Assembly (NCBI GenBank): GCA_030710605.1
Contig: CP092871.1
Span: 66,111,887 to 66,175,886 of the forward strand
Direction of reading: 5' to 3'
Length of the DNA: 64,000 nucleotides
Origin: Cordylochernes scorpioides
Taxonomy: Eukaryota > Arthropoda > Arachnida > Pseudoscorpiones > Chernetidae
Below the pieces are notes generated by a model. It was given only the letters and a program-made list of their open reading frames with translations. It ran no database searches and was not told where the DNA came from. The position numbers and the translations under genes were made by a program. Positions 10,333-21,066 of the stretch are shown here, piece by piece. Each line of letters starts with the position of its first letter. The stretch's first letter is position 1.

Positions 10333-11860
10333 TTAAAAATATATATATTTTATAGATGTCTGCTTTTTCTCTGAAATCCTATTCAGGATGTATTCCAGAT
10401 GGTCTATTTTTAAAAGACATGCATGTCTTTCTTCCTCAGAAATGTCTTTTAAAAAACAAAGAGTTTTTATTGTATTAATGGCATCCACTGCAGATGTTAT
10501 TGATGTTTTGTTTAAATCTTTTTCTGTTGGCTCTACCTCTTCATCTTCTTCTTTTCCCATTACCTCCTTTACAATTTCTTCAATGGACTGTTCCCCAGTA
10601 ACTTGCACATCTTTATCAACTTCCAAGAAGTCAATATAGTTGACATCAATGGCTTGATGTTGTTTTAATGCCTGAAAACATCTGTTCATTTCTTCTTCAA
10701 CAACTTCTTCCATTGCTTCATCCATCACAAATCCTGAATGAGAGAAACAATTTTTTATTGTGGAAGAACTAACCCCAACCCATGCAGCCTCTAGCCAGTT
10801 AATTGAAAAGAGTAAATGTGCTTGAGCATTTCTTCCATGCAAGTGAGAAGATATCATTCGTTTCCTATATTGGTCTTTTAGGGCTTTAATGATACCCATA
10901 TCACAGGGTTGTAATGCACTTGTAGTTAGGGAGGGCAAAAATCTTATTTCAATGTTCTGTAACTCTTCAGGTATTTGGTGGGCTGGGCAATTATCTAAAA
11001 TTAATTTTAAAAATGTCTTTCTCTTCTTTTAAATATTTGGTCCAATTTTTTTCAGCCAATCTGTAAAAATTGCCCCAGTCATCCAGGCTTTTTTATTAAA
11101 ATGATAATTTGAGAGAATATTCATGCCATGGAAGCATCGTGGTCTTCTATATTTCCCAATATAAAGTAAAGGCAGTTTTTCACTTCCATCCATATTACAG
11201 CATACCAACACTGTAATTCTCTCTTTAGACTTCTTACCCCCTTCACATTTCTCACCTCTGATAGTCATTGTTTGATTAGGCAAAAGTTTATAAAATAACA
11301 CTGTTTCATCAGCATTGAAAATGTCCTGTGGGCTGAATTTAGCTAAAAGTGAAGGATTAATCTCACCTTTCCAAGTGGCTACACTATTGCATCCACACTT
11401 CCAGCTTCTCCATGAAGTCGTTTTAAAGCAATATTCCTTCTGGCCTTAAACTTTTCTAGCCAGCCGTTGCTAGCTTCAAAATTATCTTGACCCATTTTTT
11501 CAAGGCCAAGAGTATAGCCTTTTCTTTCAAGATATTGCCATTTATGGCAAGTTTCATGGCATTTGCCTGCCTTATCCACCTAAACAGGGCTTCTTCAATA
11601 TCTGGGAATTCCCCGTCACGATCACGTTTCAAAGTAGAGCTAAAATTAGATTTTAAAAAGTCAGATTTTATGGCGAATTTATTTTTAAAAATTGTGCTAA
11701 TGGTGGACCGTGGAATATTTCTCTCTCTGGAAACTTGACTATGTGATTTTCCTTGTTCTATTTCTTCTATAATTTTCATTTTTTCCACATAAGTGAGCTG
11801 GTGATACTGACTACGTTTCCAATCTTTTTTGGCAGAACCTGACATTCTTGCCCCACTCAT
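10333..11860 (-). pseudogene. Tigger transposase (CENP-B-like HTH + DDE), broken
   Basis: The N-terminal frame 11860-11456 has a Psq-type helix-turn-helix (LTYVEKMKIIEEIEQGKS, then RNIPRSTISTIFKNK), followed by the start of a CENP-B-type domain that continues in another frame (11579-11379). The DDE domain follows: FNADET (first Asp codon 11308-11310), LILDNCPAH near 11000 and LQPCDMGIIKALK near 10910, so all three acidic positions are visible. Breaks are a frameshift around 11456-11570, another near 11370 and a stop near 11029. The last 100 residues are an acidic tail. It would cut and paste TA-flanked elements if intact. Confidence 0.92.
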
Positions 11861-11997
11861 TTATTTAAATTAACACAGAAATGGAATATTGAATTAAAAT
11901 GTTATCATAATCATTGTTGGATCATTTTATAAAGATTTATTTATTTAAAAAGAAATTATTTATAAATTTTAAAATAGCTAAAATATTTCAATGTTAA

Positions 11998-13291
11998 CCC
12001 GTAATTACTGGCGTTCGGCTTGAAAGGCCGTGTGAAAATTAAAAATGTTTGCGAAATTTTCAAAATGCAATATTTTTCATCAAAATTTTAGGTATCTTAA
12101 TAAAATGCATTTATTTGAAGAACTTTTCATTTTAAGAGAAATCTATTTTGTATATCCCGAGTTATTAAATCAAACGGCCTTTAAAGCCGAGCGCCAGTAA
12201 TTACGTCACTGGAAATTTTAGCGCCCCTATTATTGGCCGTTTCACTTTTGGTTTTATAGACGTTCAAACGCAACAAATAAGTTGAGCATTCGTTTTTTTA
12301 TTACTCTTGCTTCAATTATATGCATTCTAAATTGTGTTTTGTGATTGTAATTTTGTATAATATAATAGAAGTTCGGTTCCACTTTTGGTTTTTCAAAAAA
12401 CAAAAATTTGGTATCCTATGTCCCTAAAATTGGAAAATCTGTTATATTACTCTCCACAATGCATTCGACCACAACAATTGATCAAGAAACTGCTGAACAA
12501 TAAAAGCCCGAGATAATCACATTTTATAATATGACCAAAGGTGGTGTAGATGTAGTTGATCAGACATGTATTCAGTTGGAAGAAGAACCAAAAGATGGCC
12601 CCTGTGTTTATTTTTCAACTTTTTGGATGTGGTTGCAATAAATTCAGCAGTAATTTATAAGGCTGTCAAGCAAGACGGTGGAATGGCTCGAAAAGATTTT
12701 ATAAAGCAGCTTGCTCTACAACTAATGAGAGATGCCTTGAATATGAGAAATCAAGCCAAAATTTTGTCAAGAGATCTGCAAGTATTAATTCAGAAGCATG
12801 CTGGAACTTCATCACTTGAGGTAGGCAAATATTTATTTGATATTCAAACGAAATATCAATAATATGTGTTATCTAGGAATCCACAAGCGGCAGTCCTTGG
12901 TCCAAAAAACGCAAAAGATGCTACCTATGTAAAAAAGATCGTCGAACTCAAATGCAATTCAAAAAATGCAAAGAACCAATCTGCAAAGATCATTCTATTG
13001 AAATATGCTTGAATTGTGCACCTAATCTTGAATAAAATATTTTAGATAGAATTTTTTAGAATATATATAGAATATTTAGATAGAAAGAGTTTCTTGTATA
13101 TTTTCATTTAATTTTGTTCAGAGCTCTGTTTATTCGAAAAAAACTAAATATTTATTCTTTGTAAATTATGTGTATACGTTTAATTTCTTTTTATTTTATA
13201 AATAACATGGTTTATTATTGATTTTAAAAGACGGCCTGAGAGGCCGAACGCCAGGAATTGTGTAAGGAAAATAGGCGCCAGTAACTAAGGG
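11998..13291 (+). mobile_element. piggyBac-type element, internally deleted
   Basis: TTAA at 11994-11997 and 13292-13295 flank terminal repeats CCCGTAATTACTGGCG and (inverted) CCCTTAGTTACTGGCG. Subterminal inverted repeats with GGCGTTCGGC...AGGCCG occur on both sides. Only the 3' third of a piggyBac transposase remains. The same host sequence with a single uninterrupted TTAA is present at about 13865-14002, which directly shows the pre-insertion state. Confidence 0.93.
12370..13035 (+). pseudogene. piggyBac transposase C-terminal remnant
   Basis: Readable segments in shifting frames are KIGKSVILLSTMH (about 12430), FYNMTKGGVDVVDQ (about 12520, the region of the third catalytic Asp), then YSVGRRTKRWP and AINSAVIYK in the frame 12566-12862. 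Last comes a terminal Zn-finger-like segment CYLCKKDRRTQMQFKKC with ICKDH and CLNC (about 12925-13020). The N-terminal two thirds, including the first catalytic aspartates, are missing, and there are stops and a frameshift near 12565. Confidence 0.9.
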
Positions 13292-13864
13292 TTAAAAATT
13301 AAAAAATATTATTATTATTAGTTAGCGCACGATGCCGAAATTCCCGCGTAAAAAAAAACAATAACATCCGCGAAATTGCGCAACGGCACTGCAAAGTGAA
13401 ACTTAAACTAACCAGAAACCAAAAGTGCGCATGCGCAATCATATCGGCGCCCGCCGCTCGCCGCCGTCACCTTTTAGCGGTGAAATTGTTGTTAAAATAA
13501 CATTCAACTGTCGAAATTCGAATTTTAAAATGGTCGAACTATCGGAACTGTCGTATTATCGATACTGTCGAATTACGGTTTGTTATTTGATAGGCCGGAG
13601 ATCGGGACATCGGAACATGGTCGAATTATCGCCGAGTGTCGAATTGGGGTGTGTCGAATTAACGAGGTTATACTGTATATATATATTTTTTATGTTAAAT
13701 CGATAACTTCAAAAGGATAACCATTATAAAGCACTAATATTTTAATTAATTACTTAATTATTTAGTCCTGAAAGACGTGAAGTCATCAGGCATGCAACAG
13801 GCTTCCTGCCAAAACCAAAACCTATTTTCTCTGCTGCGGGGCGCTGGCTGCAAGTGTAATAGAC

Positions 13865-14002
13865 AAATTATAAATTTTAAAATAGCTAAAATATTTCAAT
13901 GTTAAAAATAAAAAAATAATATTATTATTAGTTAGCGCACGATGCCGAAATTCCCGCGTAAAAAAAAACAATAACATTCGCGAAATTGCGCAACGGCCAT
14001 GA
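13865..14002 (+). repeat. Paralogous copy of the piggyBac target region (empty site)
   Basis: From TTATAAATTTTAAAATAGC through ATTCCCGCGT to GCGCAACGGC, this segment matches 11955-11997 joined to 13292-13385, with a single TTAA (around 13902) where the other copy has the piggyBac element. It is a fragment of a second Tigger-family copy. Confidence 0.85.
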
Positions 14003-14413
14003 AACTTTGGGAAGTTATTTAGTATAGTACTGGGAAAGTTTCTAGCAAATAAAATTTTTGAAATACCTTTTCGCCTAAAAATAATCAAGATAAATATTCA
14101 AATTTATCTGTTATAATTCAACAATCTGCTCTAAATATTATCATAATGATATGATCATTTTGTAATGTAGAAAATTAGGAAAGACAAAATTCAGGTTGAC
14201 ACGGCAATTTATTTGAGACAAGAATAATGATACAATTCCAAGGCAAGATACTATTCCTTTAACTTCCAATTACCGAGGGAACCAATTAATATTGATTTTA
14301 TTCAACTTTCGAGTATTTTTCAAGGGACCGGGAAAAAATGTTCACTTTATCGAGAGATTCGTTAGAAAAACCTTTACTCGGGTAAAACCCGGGCGAAGCC
14401 GGGTACATCCGCT
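14003..14413 (+). mobile_element. 5'-truncated Helitron, 3' end at 14413
   Basis: The body matches, in inverse orientation, the Helitrons at 35877-36980 and 40056-40755 (for example GACACGGCAATTTATTTGAG and the TTTTTCAAGGGACCGGG phrase). It ends CCCGGGCGAAGCCGGGT, a hairpin, then ACATCCGCTAG followed by T. No 5' terminus is present. Its start is fused to the Tigger fragment at about 14003. Confidence 0.8.
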
Positions 14414-14512
14414 AGTATTTAATATTTTAATAAGGGCTGTAGAGTTAATAATTGATTATCTTACTGAAAAGAAACACATTGCCAGTAAATTTATTTGTTA
14501 CAATTATTTATG

Positions 14513-14765
14513 TTTCTAAAATATGTATTAATGTCATTTTGTCCCTGATACTAAAAGGTAATCATGAAAATAAAATAAAAAAGTACACACTGGTTTCAAT
14601 TAATATCATTTATTTATATAAATATTACAAAGCTATTTTTAAAAAAATATTATTTTAGCGAGTTAGATAATTTGCTAATCATCTGAATAACTTTAATTCA
14701 ACACTTCCTTTAATTCAACCGAAAGCTCTGATCCCTGGGGGTATTGAATTAAAGAGGTTTGACTG
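14513..14765 (-). mobile_element. Inverted copy of the Tigger left end
   Basis: It ends GAGGTTTGACTG followed by TA and is the inverted complement of 9980-10230, including the TTAATTCAACACTTCCTTTA and CTCTGATCCC phrases. Just before it, 14455-14503 matches the tail of the SINE-like retroposon at 51365-51680. The opposite end of this copy is not visible, so it is truncated or rearranged. Confidence 0.75.
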
Positions 14766-15664
14766 TATGTATAATACATTAGTATATATATAACTTTTAT
14801 ATATATAAATATAGATTAACAATTTTTTAATCATTAGATTTAGCTATTTGATAAACTTCTCTCTTTACCTCTCTGGTATTTTTAAAATTATATTCTTGTT
14901 TTTCATCAAATTGGTTTGCTAAAATACCATTTCTAAGATTCCACCATTCAGTGTAGCATATAAAAGCAGATTGATCCAATATAGTATTAGAGCTCTAAAG
15001 AGGTGGTCTGGTAGATCAAATTGGCGAAACCACTGGGAGGGTTCACCATTGATGAGCCAAGCCCTCTCAATATATTTTTTTTCATCACAGTAAAGACAGT
15101 AGAAGTTTGATTTATTTGTAAAAAAAAAGTAACATTCACATATTAATGTCTTCATTCATTAAATATAATCTTTGTTCAACTTTGATTTTCAGAATAGCAT
15201 TATTTTCGTGGCTTTAGCTTCATGGCTTCACTTTCTTCTTGCACCTCATCATGTAATTGCTTAATCAATAAGATTTTAATTATATTATTTGGTATCGTCA
15301 AAAGAACAATAGTGATAAGCACTTGTTTTACAGGTGCATTGTAAACCCATTTCCATATTAATTCATTTAATTTTGAGAATTTTCCATTAAAATTTAAGAC
15401 TTTTTGTACTCTTGGATATTTTTGGATATTTAAACTAAATTTTTATCTTTTATAATAGAACATTTCAGAAATATCTGACAAACTCTTCTCATTTTCCTAC
15501 CTTAAATCGATCTTTAAAAGATCACCGAATTAGGTTTTATAAACAGAAATTCAAATATAAATAGGTTTATTAGTTTTTATATTAATTTTATTATGATTAA
15601 AAATATTGTTATTAAATGACAACTAAAATGATGGTTATAACAAAACAGAGCATATTTTATTTTA
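14766..15664. other. AT-rich spacer with SINE-like fragment
   Basis: No supported gene. About 14995-15075 carries the dispersed phrase AAATTGGCGAAACCACTGGG followed by GAGCCAAGCCCTCTC, shared with the retroposon at 51365-51680. The minus-strand open frame over it (14919-15155) is therefore repeat-derived. Confidence 0.5.
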
Positions 15665-16096
15665 TTATAAGAGAGTAAGGAATTGTCTATGCTAGCAACA
15701 TCCAAAAATGTAAGAGAGTAAGGAATTGTCTATGCTAGCAACATCCAAAAATGTAAGAGAGTAAGGAATTGTCTATACTAGCAACATCCAAAAATGTAAG
15801 AGAGTAAGGAATTGTCTATACTAGCAACATTCAAAAATGTAACAGAGAGTAAGGAATTGTTTAGTTTTGAAGTATCCAACAATGTGGCAGAGAGCAAGGT
15901 CTATGCTAGCAACATCCAAAAATGTAACAGAGAGTTAGGAATTGTCTATGCTAGCAACATCCAAAAATGTAACAGAGAGTAAGGAATTGTCTATGCTAGC
16001 AACTCCAAAAATGTAACAGAGAGTAAGGAATTGTTTAGTTTTGAAGTATCCAACAATGTGGCAGAGAGAAAAGTATTGTCTGTGATTGTAATATCT

Positions 16097-16425
16097 TCTT
16101 CTTCTTTCTTATCTCCACAGAGATTTGACAACCATCATGACTGGGTGAAGTAGAATGCGTCTGCCTTTGTCATTAAGACTGGGAGCACTACTCAGTGGCA
16201 GTACGACTTAGCTCCAAAAGAAATGGCCGCCTCTGACATGAGGAACAGACGCCATGTGCAGCCACTCCTAACATGGAGTACAAACGCTGCTCATCCTGTA
16301 TACCTGGATTAGGAGACCTTACAGGGTACTATCAGCATGGCCAGCTGAGCCCAGGTTTTTTACCGAGCTTGTTACTGCTCCCCTCCTCCTTTTTCATCCG
16401 GGCTTGGGACCGGCAAAGGTGGAGT
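16097..16425 (-). mobile_element. Retroposon inserted in the satellite (LINE 3' end or SINE)
   Basis: It is flanked by the exact 11-bp duplication TTGTAATATCT (16086-16096 and 16426-16436). Read on the minus strand it is GC-richer, starts CTCCACCTTTGCCGGTCCCA and ends in GATAAGAAAGAAGAAGAAG, a microsatellite tail like those of LINE 3' ends. No open frame. It is either a 5'-truncated LINE or a LINE-tailed SINE. Confidence 0.8.
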
Positions 16426-16689
16426 TTGTAATATCTGATGACAATATGAAAGAGAAAGCAATATTCTATGTTTGTAATATCTGTGACAATGTAACAGACA
16501 GTAAGAAATTGTCTTTGATTGAAAAATCCAACAATGTGATAGAGACAGTAAGGAATTGTGTATGATTATAATATCCAATAATGTGACGGAAAAGAGTTAT
16601 CTATGATGATATAGCCAACAATATGACAGACAGTAAGGATTTGTCTATGATTGAATAATCCAACAATGTGATAGGCAGTAGGGAATTAC

Positions 16690-16967
16690 AGTACAACCTC
16701 TTTAATCGACACCCTAAATTTTAATGCATTGTAACACTTTTAAGCACAATACACAAACACTATGGTCGCTATGTCCCCTATGCCAAAGTATCATTTTTTT
16801 ATCAATAAATTTGTATTTTAACAATATTTATTTAATTTTGTCAAAATTTTAATTTAAAAAATTGGTCGAATTATTGTTAGGTCGAATTAACGTTTGTGAT
16901 TGAATAGGCAGGTCAGGACATAAAAACATGGTAGATTTATCGTGTCAAATTGACGAGATTATACTGT
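16690..16967. mobile_element. Tigger-type MITE inside the satellite
   Basis: It starts CAGTACAACCTCTTTAATCG after a TA and ends GACGAGATTATACTG before a TA. The terminal repeats match those of the Tigger at 9980-13675. About 280 bp with no coding. Satellite monomers resume directly on both sides. Confidence 0.9.
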
Positions 16968-17035
16968 AATCAATGATTGAAGTATCCGACAATGTGACAG
17001 ACAGTAAGGAATTGTTTATGATTAAAAATCCTCAA

Positions 17036-17155
17036 TGAATGGACACTGCAAAAACTCAACGTCTTACCACAAGAAGACTATGGCTATAGATGAGGATGAG
17101 CCTGATTGAGGTGGCAGCCCAGTCTTAGGACTAATTGACCTGAAATAATAATAGA
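17036..17155 (+). mobile_element. Probable LINE 3' end
   Basis: A short GC-richer block encodes LNVLPQEDYGY, resembling the last residues of LINE ORF2 proteins, then a 3' UTR with CCCAGTCTTAGGACTAATTG and an AATAATAATA tail. No target duplication was found. Low-moderate confidence. Confidence 0.45.
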
Positions 17156-17301
17156 GACACAATGAGGAACTCTGCCACCTTATTGGAAGATTTTATCCAC
17201 AGTCCATACATACTTTATAGCAAAAAATAAACACAAGTTAAATGATTTGAACCTTTTTCCAGAATTTTAGAAAAAAGCTCTCATTAAGTCTCAAAATGTT
17301 T

Positions 17302-17846
17302 CAAAATTTCAAAGTCCAACGAAATGTTAAAAATAATTAAATCAATTGTCTCTTTCAATATAGGAAAATAATTTTAAAAAACCAAGAACAAAAATGTTTA
17401 TTCTGTACCAGTTATTAGAAAATATATTGTGTTGCCTATTTGAATTTTTCACCCAGGCTTTTGTCTTCCTCTTAATTTGGAGGTTGATGCCCTCCGATTG
17501 AAGCAGATGGTGTGTGGGCGGGTGTGTGGTGATCAATTAAGTCAGCTACCAGAGAGTAAAAACAATCTGGTCAAAGATTATATTCCTAAAGCTACCTCAT
17601 ATTATCCATAATTTAGGTGGGTAGAGCTCATTTCAGACAATATTACATATTCAAACAAATCATTTCACAGGCTTTAAGAGGAAGACAAAAGCCTGGGTGA
17701 AAAATTCAAATAGGCAACACAATATATTTTCTAGTAACTGGTACAGAATAAACATTTTTGTTCTTGGTTTTTAAAATTATTTTCCTATATTGAAAGAGAC
17801 AATTGATTTAATTATTTTTAACATTTCGTTGGACTTTGAAATTTTG
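17302..17846. repeat. Large inverted repeat, ~172-bp arms
   Basis: The left arm 17302-17474 and the right arm 17675-17846 are inverted complements, differing by about one substitution and a one-base run-length change. They are separated by 200 bp. The arms hold no terminal TA or gene. Such similarity implies a recent inverted duplication or a foldback element. The open frame at 17342-17536 is on the arm and is not supported. Confidence 0.93.
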
Positions 17847-18224
17847 TCTGGTAACACTATTTACATACTGTCACGCACACACACACACAGTCTTTGGATT
17901 TGGTCATTTTACATTCTTTGTGATTCTTATCTATAATTCTAATAGTGTCTTATAACAGTTTTGTCCTTTAGTTAAGATTTGATACATTCTACATATTCTT
18001 TGCTTAAAATTTCAATTAAAATCATTTTCCATTGTCTCTTACTAACATGGAAAACTATTTGGGAGGGCCTGGCTCATCAATTGTCAGCCCTCCTAGTAGT
18101 TTTGTCAGTTTGCTCTACCAGACTGCTATACTATTGTATTGTTTCTATCACTGGCAATTATAAAGAATTTGAGTCAAATTGATTATATTTATATAAAAAT
18201 GGTGTACCTGGATCTGTGAAAATA
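17847..18224. other. AT-rich spacer with CA microsatellite and dispersed repeat
   Basis: A short CACACA run lies at about 17875-17891. About 18055-18130 repeats the GGGAGGGCCTGGCTCATCAA phrase, also present at about 8960, inverted relative to the 51.5-kb retroposon. No gene is seen. Confidence 0.5.
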
Positions 18225-18694
18225 TCTGTGCCAACATTGGACGACTTAGGCCTAACTTCAGCGGCTGCTAAATTACAGATGTGAACAGTGTTTCAGAGCC
18301 TTTTCCTTTTAGCCTTTTCTTTATTTTATAAATTTATTCGCTTTTTATTCCCATTGCATTTATTCACTTATATTAAAATAATTTTTGTAATTTTTCCTTT
18401 GTTCAATACAACTGTATTAATGCATCACTTAAAGGTAATCATGAAACATTCAGAAAAAAAAATAATAAAAAAGTTCTCCAATAAGGTATCAAAATTTCAC
18501 ATTATTAATTAAAATATATTACAACAGTATTTTATAAAATTATTATTTTAATTATATATTTGGTTATCCTAGAAAAATGTCCACTAGCAGTGAATGTTGT
18601 CATGATATCGTATAACTAACTTTAATTCAACCCTTAACTCAATTCAACCAAAAAAGCTATGATCCCTTTGTATAGAATTAAAGAGGTTAGACTA
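18225..18694 (-). mobile_element. Tigger-type MITE copy without nested insertions
   Basis: The interior matches 1970-2442 and 3044-3125 of the element at 1720-7797, contiguous through TATTTGGTTATCCTAGAAAA where the other copy has the PLE. It ends with ATAGAATTAAAGAGGTTAGAC. The left end is truncated or degenerate. Confidence 0.8.
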
Positions 18695-18705
18695 CATATA
18701 TAGTA

Positions 18706-19003
18706 TATAACCTCTTTAATTCAACTTACTATAATTTAAGACACTTTATTTCAAACAATTTTTCAAATCCTGTTTCCCTTTTAAAATTTTATCTTTAATT
18801 CAACATTTTTTAGTCCCAACCAGCCTATTTAATTTAATTAGCTATAATTCAACACTCCCGTTACAACAATGTCCTATAAAAATGTCTACTAGCAATGAAT
18901 GCCATGATGAATTTCTGTAACCAACTATAATTCAACACAGACTTTTTTTTAACTCAATAAAAAATTATGATCCCTGGGGTGTTGAATTAACAAAATTAGA
19001 CTG
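18706..19003. mobile_element. Tigger-type MITE
   Basis: It begins AACCTCTTTAATTCAACTTA and ends TGGGGTGTTGAATTAAC...TTAGACTG, the inverted counterparts of the same terminal repeat. Inside is a second AAAATGTCTACTAGCAATG block shared with the neighbouring copy. No coding. Confidence 0.75.
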
Positions 19004-19671
19004 CACATATGCAGTTCTTACAGTGGGCTATTCCACATTTTCTATTTAATCTAAGTTTTATTAGTAAAATTAAATATTAGGTGAATACACGATAGAGAGA
19101 GACTACTTATCATCAAGGATCTATCATTCTCCAAAGGACCTCAGCCCTTTTCTCAATCATTTTATCAACAAAATATATAATTCAACTAGAAGATACCAGG
19201 ATTCCACTATCAGAACTATTCCTCCTTTTAATCTAGACATCAAGTAAGTGTCATCTCTAAGGAACACCATTTCACCCTGTTCTACCCAATTCTCTTTACC
19301 TCTTCCTAGCTTCTAATTCCACACCACTTTAATCTCTCTTCATTCTTCATAGTAGGATCAATGTTGTAAATCTCACTGACAATTAAACCATGTCTATGCG
19401 AGATCCACAGTTAGTTCACCCTGCAGCCCACTTTTTCTCAATATGGTAAAAACTCTTCCATGAGCCATGTTTGTCTCAACCACCTTTCTAACCCTCCTTG
19501 GTGACCTGAACAGACTGAAGAGGCACAATGTGGATTACAGATCAGAATTGTAAGGTAACAGGCCAAGTCTGAATAAGTAAATTTTATGAGATGTTTCAGT
19601 AACAATGCTTTTACTGAAGAATCGTGTGTCAATTTCTTATTTGGATTGGTTTTGTTACCATTTATTTATAA
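19004..19671. other. Spacer, no gene recognised
   Basis: Nothing with a recognisable domain. 19120-19440 is richer in C and T but has no long frame. A Helitron starts at 19672. Confidence 0.5.
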
Positions 19672-20393
19672 CTAGCCGAATGACCCGGGCAACGCCCAGG
19701 TTTTACCCGATTAAATGTTTTTATTCAAATACTATTCGTTACAATTATAAATTTGCGCTGTCGATGTCACTCTTGTAAAACGTCCCGCTCCAAACTTTGT
19801 GTCAGAGAAGCGATATTTTTATAAAGAGATGATCTGGCTTTGTGTCTTCTGCTCAAATGATGTTTTTATGTTAGAATTTTGTTCCTGCACACTAAAAATG
19901 AACTGGCTTCACCCGTGGTCTCAGCTTTTTGGAATTTTTCCGGATATAATTTTGTATCTGATAATCAAACATGATACAGCAATATTGTCATCATCATTTT
20001 CTGACTAAAAAAACAACTATTTTTGCCCAGAACCTGTCAAATTTATTTTTTATTGGCTAAAAATCCGATAAATATATTTTCCAGATTTTTCTCTATGTCC
20101 TGTCAAAACACGTTTTACATGTACATTAGCTCAGCTGATATTACCTCCCATCTTCACCGCTAGAGGCACTGCTTGCGAGCGAAAAGGCAAATTTGCAACG
20201 CAATTTGCAAATAACTCAAAGAATATTCAGGATAGAGACCTGAAATTTTCACTATAAGTTTTTCCAGATTCTACTCTATATACCGTTAAAATTTCAGTCA
20301 GATTAGTTACGTATTGTGGACGTGTATAGCCGACATAGATACCCACATACATACATACATACATACATACACTGACTTTTATATATATAGGGA
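19672..20393 (-). mobile_element. Non-autonomous Helitron (722 bp)
   Basis: Read on the minus strand it begins TCCCTATATATATAAAAGTC, with a TATG microsatellite next to it, and ends with a CCTGGGCGTTGCCCGGG hairpin and TCATTCGGCTAG, next to T. The insertion is between A and T, as Helitrons require. No Rep or helicase is encoded. The 3' third matches the element at 40056-40755. Confidence 0.92.
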
Positions 20394-20805
20394 TCCGAAT
20401 CATATTTTATCAAACTTATCTATAATATGTGCGCATTTCATAACATAATCAAGGCTAGCATCAGTTATGTACGGCTTTATATTTTCCCTGAAAATTCAAA
20501 GAATTTGTGAAAAAGTTGTACTAAAATTGATTAAAAATATACAGAACAGGCATGTTAGGAATGTTTCATAGGGTGGGAATTCTGCAAAAAATTCACTGAC
20601 CCTGTGATAAGGTCAGATGAATGCAAATTAGTTTTTATCATATGACCATGAATAGCAGCTAGCTCCCTGTGAAAAAATAATAATAACAAAAAAATTGATG
20701 CCAAATCTATGGCCAAACTATGGATGGAAATTTTTCCAAGAGGAAATTGATCTATAAAAATAATGGTCGCCTCTCTTGTTAAAATAGACACTAAAACTAA
20801 GCGCC

Positions 20806-21066
20806 ATCTTCATTGACTATCTCCGCAAGCTAGCAGACATAAATTTGGCCTAGCCATGCTACCAGCTAAACACCTCTTTGGCAAATTGGGAAGATTTCAT
20901 GTGATCCTTTGTGGATCTCATGAAATAAAGCCTACCCTGGTCTGACAAGAGCCATTACCTCAAAACCATGCTTTCCAGGTGGGAGCTTCTCAGTTTGCCA
21001 AAGCTGGTGTTGCAGCTTTGTCATCGACTTTAGTCTGCTAGTTGGCAAAGATGGTCAATATAAGAT
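20806..21066. repeat. Foldback/MITE-like imperfect inverted repeat
   Basis: The left arm (about 20806-20905) contains AAGCTAGCAGACATAAA and CTCTTTGGCAAATTGGGAAG. The right arm (about 20985-21066) contains their inverted equivalents CTTCTCAGTTTGCCAAAG and TTTAGTCTGCTAG. Arms are about 80-90 bp and imperfect. No gene inside. Confidence 0.7.

Larger units (their letters stand above)
9980..13675 (-). mobile_element. Tigger (pogo-type) DNA transposon with nested piggyBac
   Basis: TA flanks (9978-9979, 13676-13677). The left end CAGTCGAACCTCTTTAATTC and the right end, read inverted, CAGTATAACCTCGTTAATTC, form the terminal repeats. The transposase lies on the minus strand from 11860 to 10333. A piggyBac remnant interrupts the element at 11998-13291. 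Without it the element is about 2.4 kb, normal for Tigger. Many MITEs in this window share these ends, so this family probably supplied their transposase. Confidence 0.93.
15665..17030 (+). repeat. Tandem satellite array, 43-49-bp monomer
   Basis: Monomers with the consensus phrases GAGAGTAAGGAATTGTCTAT, GCTAGCAACATCC and AAAAATGTAA repeat at exactly 43 bp for the first three intervals (starts 15671, 15714, 15757). Later units are 45-49 bp and more diverged, some with TTTTGAAGTATCCAACAATG. Divergent units continue at 16437-16687 and 16970-17030. The array is split by a retroposon (16097-16425) and a Tigger MITE (16690-16967). No spacers separate the units, so this is not a CRISPR-like arrangement. 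Confidence 0.92.

Noticed and set aside
15665-16080. Regularly spaced repeats resembling a CRISPR array
   Set aside because: Units are head-to-tail without unique spacers, the setting is eukaryotic, and there are no cas-like genes. It is a satellite.
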